The notes under the pieces are model-generated. The model had not been told where the DNA came from, searched no databases, and saw only the letters and a list, made by a program, of their open reading frames with translations. A stretch of 25,539 nt of DNA from IMG/VR virus record IMGVR_UViG_3300031774_000134, positions 1-25,539 of that record. The stretch is one strand, 5' to 3'. This document shows, in pieces, positions 1 to 9,800 of the stretch. The number at the start of each line of letters is the position of its first letter. Within the stretch, counting starts at the first letter, position 1. A program made the translations under genes and the position numbers. Source of the stretch: a virus.

Positions 1-263
1 GTAGCACAACTTATCAAAAACACTCTCAAAAATTACCATCAGGTACTTTTATGAAATGGGGTTATCAAACTGGTAGTGTTGAAGATGTTACTGTAACTTT
101 TCCTACAGCATTTCCTACAAGGTGTAATTCTGTTAGTGTTACATGTAATAGAAATAGTAGATCTGGAGATGGGGCAAACTATGCTTATAGTGTAAGTAAA
201 AATAGTTTTGTGGCTGTAACAGATAGTCCACATGATTTTTGGTGGATAGCTTTTGGTGATTAA
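1..263 (+). CDS. Tail fibre, C-terminal gp53-like domain (5' truncated)
   Basis: The reading frame is open from base 3 at the left edge to the TAA at 261-263, so only the last 86 codons of a longer gene are present. The ATG at 51 lies inside the domain and is unlikely to be the real start. Visible hallmarks are QKLPSGTF, then a Trp-Gly, then VTFPTAFPTRC, and a closing FWWIAFGD. This is the layout of the C-terminal receptor-binding domain found at the end of many phage tail fibres (gp53-like C-terminal family), where the end is typically WIAIG plus one or two residues. The domain forms the tip of the fibre and probably contacts the host surface. The next gene, 10 bases downstream, is a tail-fibre assembly protein, which fits this role. 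Confidence 0.75.
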   Translation, partial: STTYQKHSQKLPSGTFMKWGYQTGSVEDVTVTFPTAFPTRCNSVSVTCNRNSRSGDGANYAYSVSKNSFVAVTDSPHDFWWIAFGD

Positions 264-273
264 AATATAATTT

Positions 274-654
274 ATGAATTATTACGCAACATACGATGAA
301 AACGGTGATTATACAGGTTTTTATACAGAAGAAATACACGGTAAAGATATACCTACACCTAATATTGTACTAACAGAAGAACAATGGCAAAAAGCAAATA
401 GCGTTAGATGTAGAGTTGTAGATGGTACGCATACTGAAATACCTTTTACAGATACTGAAATAAATAACAAAAAATACGCTATATTAAGATCTGAAAGAAA
501 TAATTTATTAAAATCATGTGATTGGACACAATTTTCAGATTCACCATTAAGTAATGATAAAAAACAAGAATGGTCAACATATAGACAACAGTTAAGGGAT
601 CTACCTTCTACTGTAGATATAAATAATATAACATATCCACAAAAACCAAGTTAA
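274..654 (+). CDS. Tail fibre assembly chaperone-like protein
   Basis: This 126-aa protein carries the signature of phage tail (fibre) assembly chaperones of the Phage_tail_APC type. That signature is an Arg-rich helix (LRSERNNLL, residues 71-79), then a DWTQFSD segment (83-89), then WSTYRQQLRDLPS (100-112). The N-terminal half (YYATYDENGDYTGFY) looks like the variable part that recognises the fibre. Proteins of this kind help fold or trimerise the adjacent fibre and are usually not part of the virion. Its place directly after a gp53-like fibre end supports this. The start codon follows a leader of AAAATATAATTT with no Shine-Dalgarno sequence. The stop overlaps the next start by one base (TAATG), implying translational coupling. 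Confidence 0.7.
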   Translation: MNYYATYDENGDYTGFYTEEIHGKDIPTPNIVLTEEQWQKANSVRCRVVDGTHTEIPFTDTEINNKKYAILRSERNNLLKSCDWTQFSDSPLSNDKKQEWSTYRQQLRDLPSTVDINNITYPQKPS

Positions 655-1352
655 TGGCAAGAATAAGTAAATACACACAAGACAACGAAATAATAAAAGA
701 TGATTCTTTATTAGGAACTGATTTCACATCAAAAGCTACTAGAAACTTTTCAATTGAAACAATAAATAACTATTTAGCAAAACAATCTAATATATTAGGT
801 AATATATTTGTTTATAAATATGATCAAAATCAAAGTTATTCTAATTTAGGTCAAGGATTAGTTTCTTTTAATAATAATAGTACTACAAATACACCTTTTT
901 CAGCTGTAACTACAGTTTATTTAAATAAAATAAATGCTGAAAATGGAAATGTACAAACATATTTAGATGAAATAAGGTCTAAAGATGGTGTTTTAACTAT
1001 ATATAATTCTAGTGATACATTAAGTTTTGGAGTTTATAGAGTTCAAACGATTAATTTTTTAACAAACGATGTAATACAACTAACTGTAGACGCGTTAGCT
1101 AGCAATGGCACTTTAACAGGTGGTGATCAAGCTAACATGACCGCAATGTTTCAAAATTCTGATAAAACAGCTGTTAAACAAATATCAGCTCAAACTGTTT
1201 GGGATATAAATCATTCATTAAATAAATATCCAAGTGTAAGCGTTGTAGACACTGGTAATAATCTTGTTTATGGTGATGTACAATACACCTCTTTAAGTAA
1301 TTTAACAATAACATTTAGTGCAGACACTTCAGGTACTGCATATTTAAACTAA
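654..1352 (+). CDS. Putative tail protein with C-terminal beta-sandwich
   Basis: This 232-aa protein has no catalytic motif that I recognise. Residues 1-45 are polar (MARISKYTQDNEIIKDDSLL) and resemble the N-terminal attachment segments of marine phage fibre-like proteins. The middle is beta-rich and Asn/Thr-rich. The last 50 residues contain WDINHSLNKYPSVSVVD followed by YGDVQY and ITFSADTSGTAYLN. This is a recurring C-terminal module of phage tail proteins, with a His-Leu-Asn turn and alternating beta strands. It is probably a virion appendage protein. It starts in a TAATG overlap with the assembly chaperone and ends 9 bases before another fibre-like gene, so it belongs to the same transcriptional block. 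The precise role is unknown. Confidence 0.55.
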   Translation: MARISKYTQDNEIIKDDSLLGTDFTSKATRNFSIETINNYLAKQSNILGNIFVYKYDQNQSYSNLGQGLVSFNNNSTTNTPFSAVTTVYLNKINAENGNVQTYLDEIRSKDGVLTIYNSSDTLSFGVYRVQTINFLTNDVIQLTVDALASNGTLTGGDQANMTAMFQNSDKTAVKQISAQTVWDINHSLNKYPSVSVVDTGNNLVYGDVQYTSLSNLTITFSADTSGTAYLN

Positions 1353-1361
1353 AATAAAACT

Positions 1362-2390
1362 ATGGCAAAATATTTAAGTAATATTGATTTAGCAAATAAT
1401 CAATTACAAAATGCTACACTTCATCCTAATAGTTCTGCTCCTTCAAGCCCATCAGCTGGTCAAGTATATTTTAATACTGGATCTAGCAAGCTTTTTGTTT
1501 CAGATGGTTCAAACTGGATAGATCTAACTGGTGATATAACAGGTATAACCGCTGGAACCGGTTTGACTGGTGGTGGAACAAACGGAGCTGTAACACTGAA
1601 TGTTATCGGTGGAACTGGTATTACAGCAAATGCAAATGACATTGCTATTACAGACACATCTGTTACTGCTGGTTCATATGGCTCAGCAACAGCAATTCCA
1701 ACATTTACAGTAAATGCACAAGGTCAATTAACAGCTGCTGGTACGGCTTCAATAAGTACAGATTTAACAATAAGTGATGCTGAAGGCACGCCTAATACAG
1801 ATGTAGTATCTGTAGGAAGTGATACATTAGTTTTTCAAGGAACTGCTAATGAAGTAACAACATTAGTTTCTAATAATAAAGTAACTATAGGTTTACCCGA
1901 TGATGTTACAATAGGTAATGACCTTGTAGTAACAGGAGACTTAACGGTATCAGGAACGACAACTACTGTAAATTCAGAAACAATTAATTTAGCTGATAAT
2001 ATAATTACTTTAAATAGTAATTTTACTGGTTCTACAGCTACTGAAAATGCGGGTATAGAAGTAGAAAGAGGAGATGAAACAAATGTTGCATTAAGATGGA
2101 ATGAAGCTAATAATATATGGCAAATAACTGAAGATGGTTCAACATATAAGAAAATACAAGTAGTAGAAAACAGTACAAAAGCATTCACTATAGGTGATGG
2201 ATCTGCAACATCTTTTGCGTTAACACACGGTTTTAATACTAAAGACGTTATTGTACAAATATATGATCTAACAAATAACGAAACTGTTTTTGCAGACGTT
2301 ACAAGAAATACAGTTAATCAAGTTACAATTAGTTTTGCCTCGGCACCAGCATCAACTGACATGAGAGTTCTTGTTAGTAAAATAGGATAA
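1362..2390 (+). CDS. Tail fibre-like repeat protein
   Basis: This 342-aa protein is low in Cys and rich in Gly, Thr, Ser, Asn and Val, with strand-turn periodicity typical of trimeric beta-helical fibres. Residues 1-60 contain the motif SAGQVYFNTGSSKLFVSDG followed by NWIDLTG, which recurs in phage fibre proteins just after the attachment segment. A central region of short V-T-G-D strands follows (DLVVTGDLTVSGTTTTVNS). The C-terminal 75 residues form a small beta-sandwich-like module (FALTHGFNTKDVIVQIYD ... MRVLVSKIG), similar in layout to the end of the preceding 232-aa protein. The product is probably a short tail fibre or a fibre base subunit. The start follows AAAATAAAACT with no Shine-Dalgarno sequence. 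Confidence 0.6.
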   Translation: MAKYLSNIDLANNQLQNATLHPNSSAPSSPSAGQVYFNTGSSKLFVSDGSNWIDLTGDITGITAGTGLTGGGTNGAVTLNVIGGTGITANANDIAITDTSVTAGSYGSATAIPTFTVNAQGQLTAAGTASISTDLTISDAEGTPNTDVVSVGSDTLVFQGTANEVTTLVSNNKVTIGLPDDVTIGNDLVVTGDLTVSGTTTTVNSETINLADNIITLNSNFTGSTATENAGIEVERGDETNVALRWNEANNIWQITEDGSTYKKIQVVENSTKAFTIGDGSATSFALTHGFNTKDVIVQIYDLTNNETVFADVTRNTVNQVTISFASAPASTDMRVLVSKIG

Positions 2391-2404
2391 TTTAAATAAA
2401 ATAC

Positions 2405-5400
2405 ATGGCTAAAAAGTTTTTAACCGATATAAAAATAGCCGCAGGAGTATATGATTCTAGTGGAGACATAGGGAACAGTGGACAAGTATTGTCTTCAACT
2501 GGATCTGGTGTAAACTGGATAAATACTACTACTTCTGCAAGTGTTATATACCAAGATGGTTTTACTGGCAATGGCAGCACAACTGCTTTTACTTTAGCCA
2601 ATAGTATAGACAACGAAAATAAAACACAAGTGTATATAGACGGTGTATACCAGCATAAAGATAATTATTCTTTAAGCGGTACAACTCTTACCTTTAGCAC
2701 CGCTCCACCAAATTCAAGTGACATAGAAGTTATATCTTTTAGTAGCGTTACAGCTGCTGATGATATTTTATATGATACAGATTTTGCATCTGCTGGTTTA
2801 ATGACAACCAATGGATCGGGTGTGTATAGCATAACTACAAATAATTCTTCAAACTGGAACACGGCTTATACGTATTCACAAGTTGGGCACTTACCTTTAG
2901 CGGGTGGTGCGATAACAGGAGCTATAACCACTAACAGTACGTTTGATGGTAGAGATGTTTCTGTCGATGGAACTAAATTAGATGGCATAGAAGCTAACGC
3001 TACAGCGGATCAAACAAATGCTGAAATTAGAGCAGCTGTTGAAGCGGCAACTGATTCAAATGTATTTACTGATGCTGATCATACTAAGTTAAATGCAATA
3101 GAGGCTTCTGCTGATGTAACAGACACAGCAAATGTAACTGCTGCTGGTGCTTTAATGGATTCTGAATTAACAGATTTAGCTGGTGTAAAGGCTGTAACAA
3201 TATCTGATTTAGCTACAGAAACATATGTAGATACTGCGGTAAGTGATTTAGTTGATTCTTCGCCTGCAACATTAAACACTTTAAATGAACTTGCGGCGGC
3301 TTTAGGTGATGACCCAAATTTTGCAACTACAACCGCCAATAGTATTGGAACAAAACTGCCGTTGGCTGGTGGAACATTAACTGGAGGATTGACAGGAACA
3401 ACTGCTAGTTTTTCAGGAAGTATAACCGCAAGTGGTAATTCAAATAGTTTTGGAAATACGACTATAGCGGCATTATCAGCTTCAACAGGAACTTTTTCAG
3501 CAAGTGTAACAGCAGCAGGAAATTCTAATAGCTTTGGTGCTACAACTTTTACGGGTAATGTAGGTTTTAATGATAGCACTACGTTAAGTTTAGGTGGAAG
3601 TGGAGATCTATTTTTAATTCACGATGCTACAAATTCTATTATAGGAAACTCTACTGGAAACCTAATAATTAGAAACGATGCAGATGATTCAGATATTATA
3701 TTCCAAAGTGATAATGGCAGCGGTGGCCGAGATAATTACTTGACAATTGATGGTGGTGTTGAAAGAATTTTTGTACATAAACTAATGCGTTTTGATGATA
3801 ACGTTGAACTTCGCTTAGGTGGTAATAACGATATAAGATTATATCATAATTCAACATCAGGTAATAATAATTTTGAAAACCATACTGGCGGTTTATTTGT
3901 TACACAATATGCAGATGATGGTAATATTATTTTTAGAAGTGATGATGGCAGTGGGGGAGTTGCTGAATATATAGTAGTTAATGGTGGTGCTGGAAGTGTA
4001 CAATTAAAACATTACGGAAATACAAAGTTTGAAACTACAAGCACAGGAATTGGAGTAACAGGTAATGGAGTATTTTCAGGTGATATTACAATAGGTGGTA
4101 AAACATATCCTAAATTAAATTTAACAGATAATCAAGGTGTAGCAAGAAATTTCAGTATTGGAACTAATAATGAAACATTTACTGTAAGAAATGAAACAGC
4201 AGGCGCTGATGTCTTTACAATAGCAGGTGCAGATAATGCCGCAACTTTTGCAGGTAGTGTTAAAATTGAATCGAATGATGGGTTAACCATACATGCTACC
4301 ACAGATGCGGTAGATGCCAAAATTGTTTTTAGCTCTATTGTTCCAAGCCTCGATCAAAAGGGGACTTTTGCTTACAATCACGCTAATAGTCTTTCTTATG
4401 GAAGTGCTGAAAGCTTTGTAATTAGTGGTACTGAAAGTACAATGACAATACTTGCTGATGGCAAGTTAATGTATAACGAAGGTATATATTCTAAACCCGC
4501 TTCAGGAACTGGGGCAGGAACAAGAAAAGATAGCAATTGGGATACCGCTTACACGTATTCTCAAGTTGGACATTTACCACTAGCAGGGGGAACTGTAACG
4601 GGCGATATAACAATAAGTAGTACTTCGCCTGAATTAAAAATTGTAGATACAAATAGTTTTACAGACGTTAACGATAGATGGATAGTTAGAGGTGGTACAG
4701 ACACATTAATAATGAGATGGTTTGATTGGTCGTTAGGTGCAAATACAGATGCACTAACTTTATCACCGACAGTAGCAACTTTTGCAGGACAAGTAAACGC
4801 AACAAGATTTATATTACCCTCAACAGGAACTACAACTCCAGTTAATCATTATATTTTCACCAATAATACGAATACTGGAACAGGATCAATGACCATCCAA
4901 GCCGGAGGGGGCTCTGCTGGATATGGTGGTGGATTAAAATTATATTCACATTCTCATGCAACCAAACCAGGGTGGGTTCAAGCTGGTATTTCATCTGGCT
5001 CTGGCGGAAAATTTACTGTAAACACAGCAGGTACTGGGGGTGGTAGCGATGTGTTTATGGTTGATGCAAATGGAACTACCATAAATGGTGCCTCACAAGG
5101 CCTTTCATTCCTTGGTGGTAACAATAGAATATATTTTAATGGCCATAGAGCTTTGGAAGGTGCTACAGATGGAGGCATATTGCAAATTGGGGAAGGATAT
5201 AGTCAAATACGTATTCAAGATACAACATTAATTAAATATTTAACAAGTGCAGACTCCTCAACATTTTTAACATTACACAATGATGTAGGTGCGGATTTAG
5301 ATACTCAAAAAACATTTATTGATTTTATTTTTGAAGACGATAATGATAACGACTGGCCACAAGTTAGAATAGGTGCTGAAGTTGGACATAATGGGAATGC

Positions 5401-6820
5401 AAATTCACAGCTAAAAGAGGGTTCTGGTGCTTTTGTAGTTTATACAAATAATGCTTCAACAAATGACCCAGGTAACCCGTCAAATTTAGCCGAAAGGTTT
5501 AGGGTTGATTACCAGGGTCATACAACTGCTACTGGTAGTTTAAGAGCGCCTATCTTTTACGATTCATCAAACACGGGTTATTATACGTATCCGAGTAACC
5601 AATCTGTATTTTATAGATTAAAATTACAAGGCACTGGTACCGCAAATGCTGCTACGTTAGAAATAGACAACCCATCATCATCTGCATTTATTCATTCGGG
5701 TGAATTATTTACCACTAATATGACGGCTGGTCAGGCTAATATATTTGTTATAGGAAAAGAAGGTAGTACTAAAAATTCCGGTTATATAGGATATAATTAT
5801 GCTTCTGCTGGAAGTAATAACAACTACGTAACAATAGGACATTGGGGTGCGGATCATTTATTAAGAATTTATGGGGACGTGATAACAACGTCGCTTAGCT
5901 TTAGGGGTGATAGTGACGTAAGAGGTACTATATTTTACGATTCAAATGATACTGGATATTATGTAAATCCTGCTAGCACTTCACATCTTAATGTTGCAAA
6001 TTATGGATCGTTGACTTGGGACAACTATTCAAACAACCCCACGGCAAAAATTAATGTGGAAGTGGCAGGGGGAAATGCAATAAACATATATAATACACAT
6101 GAAAATAAAGCTTATTTAAATTTTATTGATTCACAAAGTGATGGCACTCAATATTGTAATTTATCTTTTGATTCAGGTAGTAATTATTTTACTCTAAACA
6201 ATATGGGGAACGATACCATGTTTGTTACTAGTGGTGGTTATAGTAAGTTAACAAACAATGGTAATACAACTTGGAACGCTTATAATTTTCACTCCATAAC
6301 TAACAGTGCAGCTGACCAACCTACGGTTATGATATATAGTCACGCTAGTAGTGGAAATGTATATGGTATAAACGTTTTACATAGGTCCACGAGCGCGAAT
6401 ACCTCAGGTAGATTTTTTTTAGGCGCAACTAATAGTGGTGCTAGTGAAAGAATAAAAATATATTCCAATGGTAATATTCAAAATAGTAACAATAGCTATG
6501 GGCAATTATCAGACATAAATTTAAAAGAAAATATTGTAGACGCTACACCAAAGCTAGATGAAATAAATCAAGTAAGAGTTGTAAACTTTAATTATATAGA
6601 TGATATAAACGAAGAAACGAACGCACCAACTAAACAAATAGGTGTAGTAGCACAAGAATTAGAAAAAATATTTCCAGGGTTAGTATATGAATGCGGTGAT
6701 ACAGAAACACCAACTAAATCAGTAAAATATTCAGTATTCGTGCCTATGCTTATAAAAGCAATGCAAGAATTAACTCAAGAAGTAAAAACATTAAAAAATC
6801 AAATAAATGGCATTAACTAA
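2405..6820 (+). CDS. Giant tail fibre with C-terminal S74 intramolecular chaperone
   Basis: This 1471-aa fibre protein begins MAKKFLTDIKIAAGVYDSSG, a segment like other fibre N-termini here. It then has a long beta-rich shaft with repeated modules: NTAYTYSQVGHLPLAGG twice, LNTLNELAAALGDD once, and two copies of an R-(A/G)-(P/T)-IFYDS-x-(N/D)-TGYY repeat near 5540 and 5918. The end is an S74 (endosialidase-type) intramolecular chaperone. It starts at S1369 in SDINLK, with K1374 five residues on as the expected Ser-Lys dyad, then IGVVAQELEKIFPGLV and VPMLIKAMQEL with a terminal coiled coil. In this family the domain trimerises the fibre and then cuts itself off before the serine, which would release a 103-aa fragment. 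The gene overlaps the next fibre by 14 bases. It is probably a host-recognition fibre. Confidence 0.85.
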   Translation: MAKKFLTDIKIAAGVYDSSGDIGNSGQVLSSTGSGVNWINTTTSASVIYQDGFTGNGSTTAFTLANSIDNENKTQVYIDGVYQHKDNYSLSGTTLTFSTAPPNSSDIEVISFSSVTAADDILYDTDFASAGLMTTNGSGVYSITTNNSSNWNTAYTYSQVGHLPLAGGAITGAITTNSTFDGRDVSVDGTKLDGIEANATADQTNAEIRAAVEAATDSNVFTDADHTKLNAIEASADVTDTANVTAAGALMDSELTDLAGVKAVTISDLATETYVDTAVSDLVDSSPATLNTLNELAAALGDDPNFATTTANSIGTKLPLAGGTLTGGLTGTTASFSGSITASGNSNSFGNTTIAALSASTGTFSASVTAAGNSNSFGATTFTGNVGFNDSTTLSLGGSGDLFLIHDATNSIIGNSTGNLIIRNDADDSDIIFQSDNGSGGRDNYLTIDGGVERIFVHKLMRFDDNVELRLGGNNDIRLYHNSTSGNNNFENHTGGLFVTQYADDGNIIFRSDDGSGGVAEYIVVNGGAGSVQLKHYGNTKFETTSTGIGVTGNGVFSGDITIGGKTYPKLNLTDNQGVARNFSIGTNNETFTVRNETAGADVFTIAGADNAATFAGSVKIESNDGLTIHATTDAVDAKIVFSSIVPSLDQKGTFAYNHANSLSYGSAESFVISGTESTMTILADGKLMYNEGIYSKPASGTGAGTRKDSNWDTAYTYSQVGHLPLAGGTVTGDITISSTSPELKIVDTNSFTDVNDRWIVRGGTDTLIMRWFDWSLGANTDALTLSPTVATFAGQVNATRFILPSTGTTTPVNHYIFTNNTNTGTGSMTIQAGGGSAGYGGGLKLYSHSHATKPGWVQAGISSGSGGKFTVNTAGTGGGSDVFMVDANGTTINGASQGLSFLGGNNRIYFNGHRALEGATDGGILQIGEGYSQIRIQDTTLIKYLTSADSSTFLTLHNDVGADLDTQKTFIDFIFEDDNDNDWPQVRIGAEVGHNGNANSQLKEGSGAFVVYTNNASTNDPGNPSNLAERFRVDYQGHTTATGSLRAPIFYDSSNTGYYTYPSNQSVFYRLKLQGTGTANAATLEIDNPSSSAFIHSGELFTTNMTAGQANIFVIGKEGSTKNSGYIGYNYASAGSNNNYVTIGHWGADHLLRIYGDVITTSLSFRGDSDVRGTIFYDSNDTGYYVNPASTSHLNVANYGSLTWDNYSNNPTAKINVEVAGGNAINIYNTHENKAYLNFIDSQSDGTQYCNLSFDSGSNYFTLNNMGNDTMFVTSGGYSKLTNNGNTTWNAYNFHSITNSAADQPTVMIYSHASSGNVYGINVLHRSTSANTSGRFFLGATNSGASERIKIYSNGNIQNSNNSYGQLSDINLKENIVDATPKLDEINQVRVVNFNYIDDINEETNAPTKQIGVVAQELEKIFPGLVYECGDTETPTKSVKYSVFVPMLIKAMQELTQEVKTLKNQINGIN
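6509..6817 (+). other. S74 chaperone domain of fibre 1, with predicted self-cleavage site
   Basis: This sub-feature marks residues 1369-1471 of the 1471-aa fibre. The catalytic-type Ser (SDINLK, first residue) and the Lys five residues later match the Ser-Lys dyad of S74 intramolecular chaperones. Cleavage is expected immediately before the Ser. The rest of the domain (KQIGVVAQELEKIFP, VFVPMLIKAMQELTQEVKTL) shows the family's conserved QE helix and the C-terminal trimeric coiled coil. Confidence 0.8.
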
Positions 6821-9800
6821 AGTAACAGGTGATTTTATAAAAGCGGGTTCAATAACCCAGGGACACTTACATTCAAGTCACGGTATAACAACATCTCACA
6901 TTGCTGAAGGTGATAAGTTATTTTTTACTAATGCTAGAGTTGATTCAAGAATAGGTAGCTTAAGCACATCAGATTTATCTGAAGGAACAAATTTATATTA
7001 TACTGATGCAAGAGCTAGAGCAGCAATTAGCGGTACTGGTTCCTTAAGTTATAATAGTACAACAGGTGTTATGTCATTTACAATGCCTGCTCAGAATACA
7101 TCAAATATTACTGAAGGTAGTAATTTATACTACACAGATGCAAGAGCTGACGCTAGAATTGCATTACAAGTTGGTAGTAACTTAGATTTAAGTAGTAAAT
7201 CAACTAGTGATTTAAGTGAAGGAACAAATTTATATTATACAGACGCAAGAGCTGATGCAAGGGTTGCTTTAATAGTTGATTCAGCACCTGGAACTTTAAA
7301 TACATTAAATGAATTAGCAGCAGCTCTAGGTGATGATGCAAACTTTAGCACAACAGTTACAAATAGTATTGCTTTGAAAGCACCATTAGCTTCACCATCG
7401 TTTACTGGTAATGCAACTTTTGCAGGGAATATAACAACAACTGGTAGTAGTATAACAGTAGATCCTGCTTCTGGTGATGCAATTTTAGTTTTACAAAGTC
7501 CAACACAAACATTAAGAATAGATCAAAATAGTATAAGAACTAGCACAAACTCTCCAATTTCATTTTTAACTAATAGCACAACAGCACTTGTGCTAGATAC
7601 GTCACAAAATGCAACTTTTTCAGGAGATATTACTGTAACAGGTGGCAGTAATTTATCTACTTTAGATTTGAATGCAGGAACGGTTTGGGATGCTACCACC
7701 CAAGGCACAGGAAAAGGTGCATTACATTTAGACCCTAATAGTGCCACTGACCACGCAGGAGCGGCAATAACATTTGGTGCTTCTGATGCTTCTAATGGTA
7801 CAAATGCGCAAGCAGGTATATATATTAGATCAGATGGTAGTTATGGTACTAAGATGTATTTTTCTACAACTGATTCATATGCTACAGGTTCTAAAACAGC
7901 AATGAACATATTGCATAATGGTCAGGTTAATATCACAAGAAGCAATCTTGTTGTAAACAGTGATGTTAGAGCGACTGTATTTTACGACTCTAATGATACT
8001 ACTTATTACATAGACCCCGCAAGCACATCTACATCAGGAAAATTTAGACAATATGTTAACATAGGTGATAGTTCATCTTATAGTTCAAATACAGGTACTT
8101 GGGGAGCTAGATTAAATGTTGTAGACAATGTACACGCTAAAATAGATGTTGGACAAGATGCTGACTCAATGTTGTCTACTTGGTATACTCACACTGGTCA
8201 TAGTGGTGCTTATTTTGGTATGGTAACAGGACATAACTTGTATTTAACCTCACATAACGCTACTAGACAAGTATTATTTAATGGATATAGTCAAGAAAAT
8301 GGCTCATATAGAGCACCTATATTTTACAGTTCAACTGATACAAACTCTTATTTGAATAATGCACAATTAGTTTTAAGAAGTGGTGACCCTACAATATATT
8401 TTAGGGATACAAACCATAGGTCAGTAGCATTACATAATAATTCAAATAGATTCTACGTACTTGGTGCGCCAGTTGATTCTACTAGCTACACACAAATAAG
8501 TGGCGTTTGGCCCTGGTATGTTCAACTAGATACTAATGATGTTTATACCGGTAGAATAGGATACGCAGGTAACTCTTATAGAGCACCTGTATTTTATGAT
8601 TCAAATGATACCTCATACTTTTTAAATCCTTCCGCTTCTGCCGGAAATGCATTAAAAACCATTGGCGATTGGCGACAAACTAGTAATTCTTGGTCTGGTG
8701 AAGTTGGAGGTAAAATGCAGTATCATAGTGATTCTTGGTATTTACAAGCTGCCGCATATGTACATTTTAGAAACGCTTCAGGTACCAATACTTTCCACGT
8801 TAGCGGCGGCGGTGTTGCGACAGTTTATGATTATTTAATTGGTACTAACTCATTAAGATCACCTATATTCTACGACTCAGATGATACGAATTATTATGTT
8901 GATCCCGCTGGAACATCTAGATTATATCATGCCCAAAATAACAATGGTAGTGAATTTATACATTGTAAACACTCAGGCTCAGACTTTGCTAGTGGTACTT
9001 TAGTAACAACTGACATTCCGGCTAATGCAACCAATGGAGCATCTTATATTATAGAAGTTACCGGTAAAAGTTATTCAGGAGAGCCACCTTTCGCTTTTAA
9101 AGCTCAAGGATATTTGTATAATAATACTATAATTAACCACAGTGGTATTAGTTATGGAAAACACTTAACTTCTACTAACCAAATAAAAGTTTTTAATCAT
9201 TCTGATAATAAACTTGCTTTTTGGTGGCCAAGAATATCTTATTGGAATTCATTTGAAGTAAGAGTAAGAGATGCTGGCGGAGGTTCAAGAAATAGAGCAC
9301 TGACAGTTGTTAATTCAACAGAGCCTTCTTCAAGTAAAAAAGTTACAACAACACTTTCTCAGGCTGCTGTATTAGGTTACAATTATGGAAGTGGAAGTTT
9401 ATATTCTGATCGATTATATGATTCAAATGACACGTCTTATTATGTGGATGCAAATAGTACAAGTAACATAAATAAAATACAAAGTAGTTCAAAACAAGCG
9501 GCGCCAAGATGGGATACAGCTTTTTACGTGTTGCAAGCGCAACATTGGTATGGTGATACTGGTAGTCAAGAAATGTTTATTGGTGAGAGTGGTAATACTA
9601 TAAATATAAGAGGTTCAATAACAGCTGCTGGTGTAATTGATTGTAATGCTGGTCATGGCGCAATAAATATTACAAATTCTTCTATATTATCTTCAGCATC
9701 ATCATCTTGGACAGGTAATCCAGGTGGTGCAGGTAAAATACAATACCATTCAAATAGATGGTATATAGTTGCAGATTCTTCATCAAACAGAATTGTTCAA

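Noticed and set aside
3079-3579. 166-aa open frame on the minus strand within fibre 1
   Set aside because: It is antisense to strong fibre modules, has hydrophobic Val/Pro/Ala-rich composition typical of the reverse complement of Thr/Ala/Gly-rich codons, and resembles no family. The same applies to the minus-strand frames at 1460-1657, 1835-2188, 2665-2862, 4132-4320 and 4978-5178.
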